From JADGGM01 sp025449955 (GTDB lineage Bacteria > Gemmatimonadota > Gemmatimonadetes > Gemmatimonadales > Gemmatimonadaceae), in contig DATBNO010000077.1 in NCBI GenBank assembly GCA_036554285.1, positions 8,463 through 72,462 on the forward strand: a DNA stretch of 64,000 bases. Reading direction: 5' to 3'. Positions 1-9,160 of this stretch are shown here, piece after piece; position 1 is the first letter of the stretch; each line of letters opens with the position of its first letter. Under the pieces are notes generated by a model that did no database searches, was not told where the DNA came from, and saw only the letters and a program-made list of their open reading frames with translations. A program made the position numbers and the translations under genes.

Positions 1-71
1 TTGATGTATCGCGTGAGCCGCGACACGCCGGCGAACGTCTGTCCTTCGCGCACGGGAGCCGTGTCGCTCAC
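1..71 (-). CDS. Probable UbiA-type prenyltransferase, N-terminal fragment
   Basis: This is the first 23 codons of a minus-strand gene that runs off the left edge. It opens at a GTG (69-71) and the peptide ends in a run like SRLTRYI, which resembles the N-terminus of UbiA-family aromatic prenyltransferases (an Arg-Tyr before the first membrane helix). It lies 40 bp downstream of ubiD on the same strand, and ubiE-ubiD-ubiA is a sensible quinone order, since the UbiA/MqnP enzyme attaches the polyprenyl tail to the ring that UbiD/MqnL decarboxylates. The identification rests mainly on context, because almost none of the protein is visible. Confidence 0.4.
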   Translation of the reverse strand, partial: MSDTAPVREGQTFAGVSRLTRYI

Positions 72-111
72 GCCCGCCCCCGCGCGATCCGTCGCACGCG
101 TAACGGGCCGC

Positions 112-1596
112 TCATGCGCCGAGCGGGATGCCGAACTCCGCCCAACGCGCGCGGACTCGGGCGTCCGTCGCGGGGTCCATCACCACGCGGCCAGGCCATG
201 GCCGCTCGAATCCTTCCTCGGGCCATTTCCGCGTCGCGTCCAGCCCCATCTTCGATCCGTACGTGAACGCGCGACTCGAATGGTCCAGCACGTCGATCGG
301 ACCCATCGTGAATCGCGCGTCGCGCTCGGGATCCAGATTGTTGAGCGCCACCCACCACGCCTCCTGCGGATCGCGCACGTTCACATCCTTGTCCACGATC
401 ACCAGGAGCTTGGCCAGCGCCATCAGCCCCTGCCCCCACATCGCGTTCATCACCTTGTGCGCATGCCCCGGATACTGCTTGTCGATGGACACGAACACGA
501 GGTTGTGGAAGATGCCTTCCGCCGGCATGTGATAATCGACGATCTCCGGGATCGTGAGCTTGAGCAGCGGCAGGAAGATGCGCTCGGTCGCATGGCCGAG
601 ATAGAAATCTTCCATGGGGGGCCGCCCGACGATGGTCGTCGCGTACACCGGATTCTCGCGCATCGTCACCGCCGTGACGTGCACGCACGGATACAGATCG
701 GCCAACGAGTAGAATCCCGTGTGATCGCCGAACGGTCCTTCAGTGACTAACGGCTCGCGCGGGTCGATGTACCCTTCGATCACGATCTCCGCCTCCGCCG
801 GCACCTCCAGATCGCACGTCACGGCTTTCGCGAGCGCCACCGGCTCGCGGCGAAGAAACCCGGCGAAGAGAAACTCATCGACCGTCGGCGGCAGCGGCGC
901 CGACGCCGCGTAGACCGACGCCGGGTCGGCGCCGATCGCGATGCACACCGGCATCGTCTCGCCGCGCTCGGCCATCGTGCGCCAGTGCGCGGCGCCCACC
1001 TTGTGGCGCTGCCAGTGCATCGCCAGCGTGCGCGAGCCGAGCTGCTGCACGCGATACATGCCCACGTTGCGGATGCCGCGTACCGGATCGCGCGAGATCA
1101 CCATGGGCAGCGTGATGTACGGACCGCCGTCTTCGGGCCAGCACGTGATGACCGGCAGGCGATGCAGATCGATCTCGTCGCCGCGCCACACGACGGCCTG
1201 GCAGGGCGGCGAGCCGCCGCGAACGCGCGGCGGGAACTTGCCCACCTCGAGCAGCCGCGGCAGCAGCGACAACTTGCCCAACAAGCCTTCGGGCACCTTG
1301 AGCTCGAGCAGCTCGGTGATGCGCGCGCCGATCGCGTCGAGATCCTCCACGCCTAACGACATCGCCATGCGGCGCATCGACCCGAACAGGTTGATGGCCA
1401 CGGGATAGGCCGAGCGCGAGCCGTCGCGGAGCAGCACGTGCTCGAAGAGCAGCGCCTTGCCGCCGCCCGGACTCTTCATCACCCGGTCGGCGATGGCGCA
1501 CACCTCGAGGTCGACGTGCACCGGCGCGGCCACGCGCACCAGCTCGCCCGCGTGGTCGAGCGCCGCGATGAACGCGCCTAACGAATCGAGGCTCAC
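112..1596 (-). CDS. ubiD: UbiD-family prenylated-FMN decarboxylase
   Basis: 494 aa, the usual length for UbiD-type decarboxylases, which remove the ring carboxyl of a prenylated aromatic acid with prenylated FMN in ubiquinone or futalosine-type menaquinone synthesis. The strongest signature is the EGPFGDHTGFY segment near residue 284, followed by the conserved run ending RPPMED; the family's active-site acidic residues lie in this region. The chosen start is a GTG at 1594-1596 that overlaps the ubiE stop as GTGA, giving an N-terminus of SLDSLGAF that fits the family; the same frame stays open upstream through ubiE but that part is antisense-like junk. With a methyltransferase and a possible prenyltransferase beside it, a role in menaquinone formation (MqnL-like) is the likely one. 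Confidence 0.9.
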   Translation of the reverse strand: MSLDSLGAFIAALDHAGELVRVAAPVHVDLEVCAIADRVMKSPGGGKALLFEHVLLRDGSRSAYPVAINLFGSMRRMAMSLGVEDLDAIGARITELLELKVPEGLLGKLSLLPRLLEVGKFPPRVRGGSPPCQAVVWRGDEIDLHRLPVITCWPEDGGPYITLPMVISRDPVRGIRNVGMYRVQQLGSRTLAMHWQRHKVGAAHWRTMAERGETMPVCIAIGADPASVYAASAPLPPTVDEFLFAGFLRREPVALAKAVTCDLEVPAEAEIVIEGYIDPREPLVTEGPFGDHTGFYSLADLYPCVHVTAVTMRENPVYATTIVGRPPMEDFYLGHATERIFLPLLKLTIPEIVDYHMPAEGIFHNLVFVSIDKQYPGHAHKVMNAMWGQGLMALAKLLVIVDKDVNVRDPQEAWWVALNNLDPERDARFTMGPIDVLDHSSRAFTYGSKMGLDATRKWPEEGFERPWPGRVVMDPATDARVRARWAEFGIPLGA

Positions 1597-2402
1597 CTGG
1601 ATCCCGCCGCCGGGCGCTCGGCGCAGTGCACGGCCGTCACGCCGAACGTGAGCGTCTCGTAGGTCACGCGCTCCAGCCCGGCACGCTCGAGACGCGCCGC
1701 CAATTCCGGCGCCGGCGGGAAATGCGCCACCGATTCGGGCAGGTAGCGATAGGCGGTGCGATGTCCGCTCACGATGCGCCCCACGAGTGGAAGCAGCTGC
1801 CGGAAGTACACCTGATAAACCATGCGTACCACCCGCGAGGGCGGGGCCGAGCAGTCGAGCACCACGAGGCGCGCGCCGGGCTTGAGCACACGCGCGAGCT
1901 CCCGTAGTCCCACGTCGATGTCGGCGAAGTTTCGCACGCCGAACCCCACCATCGCGCCGTCCACGGAATCGTTGCCTAACGGAAGCTCGAGCGCGTCGGC
2001 CACCACCGCCTGGACCGCGGCGCCACCCTTGGGACGCCCGGCGCGCAGCATCGCCTCGGCGAAGTCGGCCGCGACGACCGTACCCTGGAACCCGGGACGA
2101 CGCGACAGCTCCGCGCTCATGTCGAGCGTCCCCGCGCACGCGTCCAGGTACACGCCGCGCGGACGACGCTCCCAACCGAGCATGTCGATCGCACGCCGCC
2201 GCCAGCGGCCATCGATGTTGAACGAGAGCAGCCGATTGAGGAGATCGTAGGTGGGAGCGATCTCCGAGAACATTCGCCGCACGTATCGGCGCTTCACCGC
2301 GGCGCTGGATTCCGCGCCCGTGCGATCCCCCACTTCCGCCACACTGCGCCCCGCGCCCGCTGCTTCGAGCGCTTCGCGCCGTTCCGTGTCGACAGCAGAC
2401 AT
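1593..2402 (-). CDS. ubiE: Demethylmenaquinone methyltransferase UbiE/MenG
   Basis: 269 aa SAM-dependent C-methyltransferase that performs the last methylation in menaquinone (or ubiquinone) synthesis. The N-terminal FSEIAPTYDLLNRLLSFN stretch is the classic UbiE signature, motif I appears as DACAGTLDMS (the usual GTGD reads GTLD here), and the NFADIDVGLRELARVLKPG segment is typical of the second signature. It heads the minus-strand quinone operon and is translationally coupled to ubiD by a 4-bp overlap. The first 25 residues before the core are longer than in many homologues, so a start slightly further in is possible. Confidence 0.92.
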   Translation of the reverse strand: MSAVDTERREALEAAGAGRSVAEVGDRTGAESSAAVKRRYVRRMFSEIAPTYDLLNRLLSFNIDGRWRRRAIDMLGWERRPRGVYLDACAGTLDMSAELSRRPGFQGTVVAADFAEAMLRAGRPKGGAAVQAVVADALELPLGNDSVDGAMVGFGVRNFADIDVGLRELARVLKPGARLVVLDCSAPPSRVVRMVYQVYFRQLLPLVGRIVSGHRTAYRYLPESVAHFPPAPELAARLERAGLERVTYETLTFGVTAVHCAERPAAGSR

Positions 2403-2493
2403 TCATGAAAACTTGGTCCGCAGCGAAAGCTCGCGCAAGCGCGACGCTGGTTGCCCGGCGCCCGGTACGCTAACTTGCGCGAGCATCGGCTGG

Positions 2494-3120
2494 TTGACCG
2501 TCTCGCTCCCGATCGAGTTGCCGTCTTCCTACGATCTCTCGACGCTCCCAGATGCCGATGTCGCAACCCTCGCCAAGGAAGGACGCGAGGCGGCGTTTCG
2601 GGAGCTCGTCCACCGCTACGAACGGCCTGTCTTCTCGCTCATCTTCCGCATGGTCCGCGACCGTGAAACGGCCGAAGACCTCGCGCAAGACACGTTCGTT
2701 CGCGTCCTGAATCACATCGATCGCTACCGTCCGGAGTTCAAGTTCTCGAGTTGGCTGTTCAAGATCGCGAACAACCTCACGATCGACCATCTCCGCAAGC
2801 GCCAGCTCGACACCATCAGCATAGAAGGCTCTCCCCACGCGGCCACCACGGCCGAAGCGGAAGCCACCTCGGTCGACGTGCGGTCGCACGACGAATCGCC
2901 CCTCGAAGAAATCGAATCCCGCGAACTCGGAAGCGCCATCGAACGTGCCATCGCGCACCTCAGGCCCGAGTATCGCTCGTGCATTCTGTTACGGCACGTG
3001 GAGGGCCGGTCCTACGAGGAAATAGCTGCCACCCTCGACTTGCCCCTGGGGACGGTCAAAACCTACATCCATCGCGCCCGGCACGAGCTCCGGGACGCCT
3101 TGGGACACCTGCGGATGTGA
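2494..3120 (+). CDS. ECF RNA polymerase sigma factor
   Basis: About 208 aa. Sigma region 2 is clear (DLAQDTFVRVLNHIDRY then SSWLFKIANNLTIDHLRK) and region 4 ends in the helix-turn-helix SYEEIAATLDLPLGTVKTYI. It would direct RNA polymerase to a small regulon, most likely including its own operon. The start is uncertain: no ATG is near, so TTG at 2494 is used; TTG at 2518, with GAG a few bases before it, is an equally fair choice. The frame is open further upstream but that part overlaps ubiE on the other strand. It is followed after 47 bp by a zinc-finger anti-sigma gene and two envelope genes, suggesting an envelope-stress cassette. Confidence 0.88.
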   Translation: MTVSLPIELPSSYDLSTLPDADVATLAKEGREAAFRELVHRYERPVFSLIFRMVRDRETAEDLAQDTFVRVLNHIDRYRPEFKFSSWLFKIANNLTIDHLRKRQLDTISIEGSPHAATTAEAEATSVDVRSHDESPLEEIESRELGSAIERAIAHLRPEYRSCILLRHVEGRSYEEIAATLDLPLGTVKTYIHRARHELRDALGHLRM

Positions 3121-3167
3121 CATGAAACCCTCTGGCACAGTGCGACGTACGACATGGTGGAGGTCCC

Positions 3168-3749
3168 GTGGATAGACACCTGTTACCAGAAGAAATCGAC
3201 CAGTTGTTGGACGGCGACGTCGGGTTTGGGACGGCGCCGCTCAAGCTGCACCTTCGGGCTTGCGCCGAGTGCCGCGCCGAGCTCGACCAGGCGCGTGCGC
3301 TGGTCCGCCAGCTCGAGCACCTTCCGCACCTCACCCCGTCAGCGGTGTTTGCGGATCGCGTGCTCGAGCAGGTGCAGGTGTTCGTGCCGTGGCACGTCGC
3401 GGCGCTCGACACGCTGCGCGGGTGGATGCCGCGCACGCGCACCGCGCGCGCATTCGCGTGGACGGGCCTCGGCAGCGCCGCCGTCGTGCTCACGGCGGTC
3501 TCGCTCTGGTTGCTCACCCGCCTCGACGCGGTGATCTTCGCGATCGACATGGCGGTCGGCCGCGTTCGCGCCGCGGTCGGCAGCGGAATCGGCGACGTCG
3601 TCGCGACGCTCTTCGGCAGCACCGCCGTGCACGCGTTCCGCACGAGCGGCGCCGTCGGTCTCTGGGTCGCGCTCACGGTCTTGTTGCTGTTTGCCGCGTT
3701 CACCGCCCGCGCCATGCGCGCGGTGGTCGCCGGCCCGCGCCGCCGTTAG
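3168..3749 (+). CDS. Zinc-finger (ZAS-type) transmembrane anti-sigma factor
   Basis: 193 aa starting at a GTG preceded by GGAGG. Residues about 27-34 read HLRACAEC, the H-x3-C-x2-C zinc motif of ZAS anti-sigma factors, followed by a cytoplasmic helical part. Two hydrophobic stretches follow (about 100-118 and 160-180), so the protein should sit in the inner membrane and hold the upstream ECF sigma factor inactive. The stop codon TAG (3747-3749) is supplied by a copy of the iterated GTTAGGC motif. The next gene starts 7 bp later. Confidence 0.82.
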   Translation: MDRHLLPEEIDQLLDGDVGFGTAPLKLHLRACAECRAELDQARALVRQLEHLPHLTPSAVFADRVLEQVQVFVPWHVAALDTLRGWMPRTRTARAFAWTGLGSAAVVLTAVSLWLLTRLDAVIFAIDMAVGRVRAAVGSGIGDVVATLFGSTAVHAFRTSGAVGLWVALTVLLLFAAFTARAMRAVVAGPRRR

Positions 3750-3756
3750 GCCGACC

Positions 3757-4899
3757 ATGTCTTCTCGTCCGCTCCACTCGCGCGCCGCGTCCCTGGCTCT
3801 CGCGCTCACCGTTGCCGTGTTCACGACCGGCGCCGCCCAACCCACGCATCGCCAAACCACGACCTTCTCGGCGAGCGATTCGATCGCGGCCGTGGTCGAC
3901 TCCTTGGGCCGCGACGCCAACGGCGTCGTCATTGCGCGGTCGTCGGTTCAGCCAGGCGCGCAAACCGTCGCCGCCGGGAACACCGTCAACGGGTCGATCG
4001 GGGCGTGGCATGGTCCGCTGGACATCCGCGGCACGGTCACGGGAAACGCCGTCGCGATCGATGGCGATGTCGTTGTACACTCGGGCGGTACGGTGCGCGG
4101 CGACGCGGTGTCGCTCGGCGGACACGTGCAGCTCGATGGTGGGACGGTCCAAGGGGAAATGCGGTCGCTCTCGGCGCTCACAGTTGGTCCGTTAGTCAGC
4201 AACGCGCCGCGGACGCCGGCGCAGGTGACCAAGCGGTCGGTGTCGCTCGCCGTCGGCTGGTATCTCGTGCTCGCGGTCATCGGGCTCTTCGCCGCGCTGT
4301 TCGCGCGCGGCAACCTCGAAACCATCGCCGAGCGCATCCGCGATGACTTTTCGCGCTCGTTCCTGTATGGCGTCGTTGGGCAGATCGCGCTCTTGCCGGC
4401 GCTGGTCGTGTGCATCGTCGCATTGTGCATCACGATCATCGGGATCCTGCTCATTCCGTTCGCGATCGTCGGCTTCGTGCTCGGCGGCGTCGGCGCGCTG
4501 GCGCTCGGCTTCATTGCGATGTCGTACGTGACCGGCGAAGCCGCGATGCGCTGGCGCGGAGCGGTGTCGCCGTACACGCCGCCGCCGGTGGTACAGTGCC
4601 TGTTGATCGGCCTCTCGCTGTATTTCGTGTTGTGGATGGTGGGCGGCCTGCTGTCGTGGGCGGGGTGGCTGGGCGCATTGCTCCGGCTCGTGGCCGCTAT
4701 GGTCACGTGGGTGGCGGTGACCGTCGGCTTCGGCGCCACACTGGCGTCGCGCGGCGGAACGCGCGCGCCGGGTCGCACACCGCCGCCGCAAGTCCCGACG
4801 CCAACGATTCCCGATGCCGGTTGGCAAACGCCGACGCCCGTGTCGGGTGTCGCCGCGGCGCGCCGTCCCACACCGCCGCCTCGCTCGGTGCAACACTAG
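3757..4899 (+). CDS. Bactofilin-like (polymer-forming) membrane protein
   Basis: 380 aa beginning with a clear signal peptide (about 1-27). Residues about 75-135 form glycine/valine-rich repeats (GTVTGNAVAIDGDVVVH, GTVRGDAVSLGGHVQLDGG) that look like the right-handed beta-helix turns of polymer-forming cytoskeletal/bactofilin domains. This is followed by four or five hydrophobic helices (about 170-340) and a proline-rich tail. Exported repeats fused to membrane helices are common in proteins next to ECF sigma/anti-sigma pairs. The specific function is unknown; an envelope-integrity role is inferred from context. Confidence 0.65.
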   Translation: MSSRPLHSRAASLALALTVAVFTTGAAQPTHRQTTTFSASDSIAAVVDSLGRDANGVVIARSSVQPGAQTVAAGNTVNGSIGAWHGPLDIRGTVTGNAVAIDGDVVVHSGGTVRGDAVSLGGHVQLDGGTVQGEMRSLSALTVGPLVSNAPRTPAQVTKRSVSLAVGWYLVLAVIGLFAALFARGNLETIAERIRDDFSRSFLYGVVGQIALLPALVVCIVALCITIIGILLIPFAIVGFVLGGVGALALGFIAMSYVTGEAAMRWRGAVSPYTPPPVVQCLLIGLSLYFVLWMVGGLLSWAGWLGALLRLVAAMVTWVAVTVGFGATLASRGGTRAPGRTPPPQVPTPTIPDAGWQTPTPVSGVAAARRPTPPPRSVQH

Positions 4900-5795
4900 T
4901 GGCAATCCGCCGCAGAATTGTGTCGCTGGGCGCGATCGCCTTTTCGCTGGCCGCCACCAACGCCCCTGCGGTGCACGCGCAGATCTGGCGCACGATGAGC
5001 GCGTCGCGCCAGCGTGGATCGGCCGACTCGCTGCACGTGCAAGTGTACTTCGGCGCTGGCACGTTCAATCTGGCGGCCGCAACCGAGCCGCTCCTGTACG
5101 ACGTGGACCTGCGCTACGACGCCGGCCGCGTGCGCCCGATGCACAAGTACGACGCGTCCACCGGTCTGTTGACGATCCGCTCGGACAGCGCGATCGGGCA
5201 TCCCTTTTCTCTCGACATGAAGCGCGGCGGCCTGCACCTCAATGCCCCGGGTGACGACCGCAACGGCACCGACCTCACGGTCGGCCTGGCGCGCGGCGTC
5301 CCGCTCGATCTGTCGCTTTCGTTAGGCGCGTGCGACGCGACGCTCGACCTGTCGAATCTGGCCGTGCGCCGCCTGCAGCTCGAGAGCGGGGCCAGCCAGA
5401 CCACCGTCACGTTCGGGACGCCGAATCCGGTGCCGATGTCTGTGCTCGAGCTCGACATTGGCGCGGCCGGCCTCACCGTCAAGTCGTTGGGGAACGCCCA
5501 CGCATCCAAGGTGACGGTGACCACGGGAGTCGGCGGCGCCGAGCTGGACCTGGGCGGCGCGTGGTCGGGCACCATGAACCTCACGGTGCGCGCAGCGTTA
5601 GGCGGGATCACGCTGCACGTGCCCGACGACGTCGGCATCGAAGCCCGCGTCTCCAAGACGCTGGGCAGCCTGGACGCGCCGGACCTCATCTCGCGCGACG
5701 GGGCGTATTACTCGTCCAACTGGGGCACCGCGACCCGCAAAGTGGTGATCGACGCCACGGCCACGCTGGCCGGGCTCGAGATCACCCGGGACTAA
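4899..5795 (+). CDS. Secreted toast-rack-like (DUF2154/DUF4097-type) protein
   Basis: 298 aa from a GTG that shares one base with the preceding TAG stop. A signal peptide (about 1-28, ending HAQ) precedes a domain starting VYFGAGTFNLAAA, which resembles the N-terminal part of toast-rack/LiaF-type proteins; the rest is repetitive beta structure with alternating short strands (LDIGAAGLTVKSLGNAHASK and similar). In Firmicutes such domains belong to cell-wall-stress systems; here the link is the ECF sigma cassette that it closes. The family call is by pattern and is moderate. Its stop is a TAA within ACTAACGG, a near-match to the iterated motif. Confidence 0.55.
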   Translation: MAIRRRIVSLGAIAFSLAATNAPAVHAQIWRTMSASRQRGSADSLHVQVYFGAGTFNLAAATEPLLYDVDLRYDAGRVRPMHKYDASTGLLTIRSDSAIGHPFSLDMKRGGLHLNAPGDDRNGTDLTVGLARGVPLDLSLSLGACDATLDLSNLAVRRLQLESGASQTTVTFGTPNPVPMSVLELDIGAAGLTVKSLGNAHASKVTVTTGVGGAELDLGGAWSGTMNLTVRAALGGITLHVPDDVGIEARVSKTLGSLDAPDLISRDGAYYSSNWGTATRKVVIDATATLAGLEITRD

Positions 5796-5805
5796 CGGAA
5801 GCCGG

Positions 5806-6564
5806 TCAGGCCGGCGCCGGCCGCAGCACCACCGCCGCGCCGCGCGCCACGTGGAACGAATCGCCGGCGCTGCCGTCCCGCACCGCGATCTCGAGCAGGC
5901 CCGACGACCCCACCAGCGCCACCACATCGCCCGCGGGCACGTCGCCATACGACCGGACGATCGGCACCACGCGGTCGCCGAGCACCACCGACCCGCCGCG
6001 CGGCGCCACGAGATTGGTGATGAGGTTGCCGAACCGGTCGACCATGATCACCTCGCCCGCCACCGAGCCGTCGGCGAGTCGTTTGGCCTCCGGGGTGCGG
6101 CGTACCACCGGCGTGTCGAACGTCGTGCCTAACGCCTCGATCGGCGTTCCGCTCGCCAGGCGCGCCGCCGCCGGCGCGAAGACGTCGCGGCCGTGGAACG
6201 TCGCCGACGCCTGCGCCGGGATGACCAACTCCACGACGCGCACGTCCGACCTGAGGAGCGCCGGCGACAACACGCCGTTGTCGGGCCCGACCAGAAACTG
6301 GCCGTCGCTTTCCACGGCCAGCGCCGCGCGCGACGTCCCGACGCCCGGATCCACCACCACGAGGTGGATCGTGCCTAACGGAAACCGCCGCCAATACCGC
6401 GCGATCGCCAGCCGCGCGCCATCCACGTCCTGCGGCGCTACGTCGTGCGCGATGTCCACGACGTGCGCCTGCGGCAGCATCGCGTAGATCACGCCCTTCA
6501 TCTCGCCGACGTAGCCGTCGGCGGTGCCGAAGTCGGTGAGCAGCGTGATCACGGGCATGGTCAC
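5806..6564 (-). CDS. SAM hydrolase (SAM hydroxide adenosyltransferase family, DUF62)
   Basis: 252 aa, typical of the DUF62 family, which hydrolyses S-adenosylmethionine to adenosine and methionine (or uses halide in fluorinase/chlorinase relatives). The N-terminus has ITLLTDFGTADGYVGEMKG with the conserved Asp residues, followed by DPGVGT and GPDNGVL, and the C-terminal domain has DRFGNLITN. GTG at 6562-6564 overlaps the MATE stop as GTGA; ATG two codons later is an alternative start. I see no halogenase-specific feature, so plain hydrolysis is the safest call. Confidence 0.88.
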   Translation of the reverse strand: MTMPVITLLTDFGTADGYVGEMKGVIYAMLPQAHVVDIAHDVAPQDVDGARLAIARYWRRFPLGTIHLVVVDPGVGTSRAALAVESDGQFLVGPDNGVLSPALLRSDVRVVELVIPAQASATFHGRDVFAPAAARLASGTPIEALGTTFDTPVVRRTPEAKRLADGSVAGEVIMVDRFGNLITNLVAPRGGSVVLGDRVVPIVRSYGDVPAGDVVALVGSSGLLEIAVRDGSAGDSFHVARGAAVVLRPAPA

Positions 6565-8006
6565 AGGGACTTACGCTTCCACCGTCCCCAGCGCCAGAGC
6601 GTCATCATGGCCACGCCGCGTCCGAGCGCGGTGATCGAGATGGTCCACCAGATGCCCGCCGTTCCCCACCGCGTCGCCGCCCACGCGGCGATCGGAAGCC
6701 GGAGCACGGTGAGCGTGCTCGACGTGAGCATGGGCGGCAGCGTCTCGCCGGCGCCGCCCAACGCACCCTCCAATACCAGCTCGCTGCCGCTGAACAGCGT
6801 GGACACCGCCACGATGCGCAGATATCGAGCGCCCTCGGCCACCACGGCCGGGTCCGACGTGAAGAGTCCGGTGAATTGCGGCGCCACGGTGAACTCGAGC
6901 ACCGCCCCGATCGCACAGATGATCGTGGCGAAGCCGGTCGCGATCCATCCCGCGAGTGCGGCGCGCTCCGTCTGTCGCGCTCCCAGGTTCTGTCCAACGA
7001 TTGCCGCCGCGGCGCCGCCGCAGCCGACGCCGATCATGAACGTCCAGCTCTCGACGCGCTGGCCGACGCCTAACGCGGCCAGGGCCGGCGTGCCGAAGCG
7101 GGTCGTCGTGCGCGTGAGGAGCACGTACACCACCGCGAACACGATCCCCGTCACGGCGGTGGGCAAGCCGACGCGCGAGATGCGCGCCAGCGTGTGGACG
7201 TCCACGCGGCCCACGCGGATCATCCGCCGGCGCACGAGCAGCGCGACGCCGAACACGAACGCCACGGCACGCGTCGCGATCGTCGCGACTGCGGCCCCGG
7301 CAATGCCTAACCGGGGAGCCGGCCCCAGACCCAGGATCAGCACCGGGTCGAGCACCAGCGCCGCGATCACCGTGGTCACGAGCAGGAGAAACGGCGTCCG
7401 GGTGTCGCCCGACGCGCGGAATGCCGCGTCCACGGCGAAGAATCCGAAGATCAGCGGCGCGCCCAACAAGTACGTGCCCAGGTAGGACACGCCCAACGCA
7501 GTGACCTCGGGCGGCGTGTCCATCACCGTGAACATGCCGTGCAGATAGAGGCGCCCGAACACCGCGATGGTCACCCCGATCACCAGCGCGTACACCACCG
7601 CATCGCCCACCGCCCGCGCCGCGTCGCCCGGTCGCCCTTCCCCGTGGCGACGCGACGCGACCGCCGTCAGGCCCACGCTCACCATGTCGGCGCCCGAGAT
7701 GATCATCCAGATCCAGAACACCGACGTCGACACGGCCGCGAGCCCGGCCGCGCCGATCTTCTGCCCGACCCAGTACGCGTCGGCCGAGTAGAAGAGCGTC
7801 ATCAGAAGCATCGACGCCACCGCCGGCAAGGCGAACACGGCGATCGCGCGCGGCAGCGCGCCGCGCGTGATCGCCAGGTTCGCCGCGTACTCGCCGGTCA
7901 CCGCGACGGGCAACAGCCCGTCGCGGGGGTCTAACGGCAACGCGGCCGCCGGATCGAACTCCGGCGGCCGCGTTGGACCGGACGGTGGTGCGCTCGATTC
8001 GCTCAT
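6561..8006 (-). CDS. MATE-family multidrug efflux transporter
   Basis: 481 aa with about 12 hydrophobic helices and the duplicated two-halves layout of MATE/DinF cation antiporters. The first half starts with ALPAVASMLLMTLFYSADAYW, a usual TM1 pattern, and the second half repeats it near VGLPTAVTGIVFAV. It would export cationic compounds using a proton or sodium gradient. It overlaps mrp upstream (ATGA) and the SAM hydrolase gene downstream (GTGA), so the three genes are probably co-translated. The substrate cannot be told from sequence. Confidence 0.88.
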   Translation of the reverse strand: MSESSAPPSGPTRPPEFDPAAALPLDPRDGLLPVAVTGEYAANLAITRGALPRAIAVFALPAVASMLLMTLFYSADAYWVGQKIGAAGLAAVSTSVFWIWMIISGADMVSVGLTAVASRRHGEGRPGDAARAVGDAVVYALVIGVTIAVFGRLYLHGMFTVMDTPPEVTALGVSYLGTYLLGAPLIFGFFAVDAAFRASGDTRTPFLLLVTTVIAALVLDPVLILGLGPAPRLGIAGAAVATIATRAVAFVFGVALLVRRRMIRVGRVDVHTLARISRVGLPTAVTGIVFAVVYVLLTRTTTRFGTPALAALGVGQRVESWTFMIGVGCGGAAAAIVGQNLGARQTERAALAGWIATGFATIICAIGAVLEFTVAPQFTGLFTSDPAVVAEGARYLRIVAVSTLFSGSELVLEGALGGAGETLPPMLTSSTLTVLRLPIAAWAATRWGTAGIWWTISITALGRGVAMMTLWRWGRWKRKSL

Positions 8007-9139
8007 GCCGCTCGGGCCCGGTCCACCGCGTCCACGACGCGGCGCGCCGCTTCCTCGAGCGCTCGCGCCGCCGCCGACTCGGGCTCCGACAGCACGATCG
8101 GCACGCCCTCGTCGCCACCCGCGCGGACCGGTTGGTACAACGGGATCTCGCCTAACAGCGGCACGCCCAGCTCATCGGCCAATGCACGCCCGCCGCCCGA
8201 GCCGAAGAGCGGCGTCCGCGTGCCGCACCCCGCGCACTCGAGCCAGCTCATGTTCTCGAGCACGCCTAACACAGGCACGCTCACCCGCTGGAACATCCGC
8301 GCGCCGCGCAGCGCGTCGCCCGTCGCCACCGGCTGCGGCGTCGTCACGATCACCGCCCCGTGCACGTGCGTCGCCTGCACCAGCGACAGTTGGGCATCGC
8401 CGGTGCCCGGCGGCATGTCGACCAGAAAGTAGTCGAGCTCGCCCCACTCCACGTCGCGCAGGAACTGCGTCACGATCTTCATCACGATGGGACCGCGCCA
8501 GATCGCCGGCTGATCGCGCTCGACCAGGAAGCCGAGGCTCATGAGCTTCACACCGTGCGCCTCGAGCGGCTTGATGCGGTTGTTCACGACGGGCGGCGCT
8601 TCGTCCACGCCCATCATGCGCGGAATGTTCGGCCCGTAGATGTCGGCATCCATGATGCCCACGCGCGCGCCGCTCCTTGCCAGCGCGACCGCGATGTTCG
8701 TGGTCACGGTGCTCTTGCCCACGCCGCCCTTCCCGCTCGAGACTGCGAGCACGCGACCGAGATGCGGGTATTCTACGGGTGTAGGAGCGGGGACCGCGGC
8801 CTTCCGCGACTGTGGCTCCTGACCCATCACCGGCAGCGTGCGTCCGCCCTGCGGCGCCGACGCCGGTGCCGGTACGGCCGCCGGCTGCTTGGCCTGCGAT
8901 GGGTCTTTGACGTCCACGCGCACGTCGCGCACGCCCTCGACCGCCTCCAGCGCCTGCCTAACGGTACGCACCAGCGAGGCCGGGTCTTCCGCCGCCAGCA
9001 GGATGGTCAGGCGAACGCGCCCGTCCACCGCCAACCCGATGTCGCGGATCATCTCCGACGACACGACGTCGAGCCCGGTGCGCGGATTCGTCACCGCACG
9101 CAACGCCGCCGCGATGCGCGCCTGCATGGATTCAGACAT
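8003..9139 (-). CDS. mrp: Mrp/ApbC-type Fe-S cluster carrier ATPase
   Basis: 378 aa. An N-terminal MIP18/DUF59 domain (about 1-80) is joined by a Pro/Ala linker to a MinD/NBP35-type P-loop domain with the deviant Walker A SSGKGGVGKST near residue 140. A C-terminal CAGC motif (near 300) is the cluster-binding CxxC of ApbC/Mrp proteins, which carry 4Fe-4S clusters to target enzymes. The next gene upstream encodes a NifU-type protein, which fits a small Fe-S assembly unit. The ATG overlap with the MATE gene is ATGA. Confidence 0.92.
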   Translation of the reverse strand: MSESMQARIAAALRAVTNPRTGLDVVSSEMIRDIGLAVDGRVRLTILLAAEDPASLVRTVRQALEAVEGVRDVRVDVKDPSQAKQPAAVPAPASAPQGGRTLPVMGQEPQSRKAAVPAPTPVEYPHLGRVLAVSSGKGGVGKSTVTTNIAVALARSGARVGIMDADIYGPNIPRMMGVDEAPPVVNNRIKPLEAHGVKLMSLGFLVERDQPAIWRGPIVMKIVTQFLRDVEWGELDYFLVDMPPGTGDAQLSLVQATHVHGAVIVTTPQPVATGDALRGARMFQRVSVPVLGVLENMSWLECAGCGTRTPLFGSGGGRALADELGVPLLGEIPLYQPVRAGGDEGVPIVLSEPESAAARALEEAARRVVDAVDRARAA

Positions 9140-9160
9140 GTCGTGACTCTCCTCGAACGT

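Noticed and set aside
112..2406. A 764-aa minus-strand open frame read as one fusion protein
   Set aside because: Only the part from 1596 down (UbiD) is protein-like; the upstream part is the wrong frame of ubiE.
2251..2493. Extended N-terminus for the ECF sigma factor
   Set aside because: It lies antisense to the start of ubiE, contains no sigma-like sequence and would make an atypically long protein.
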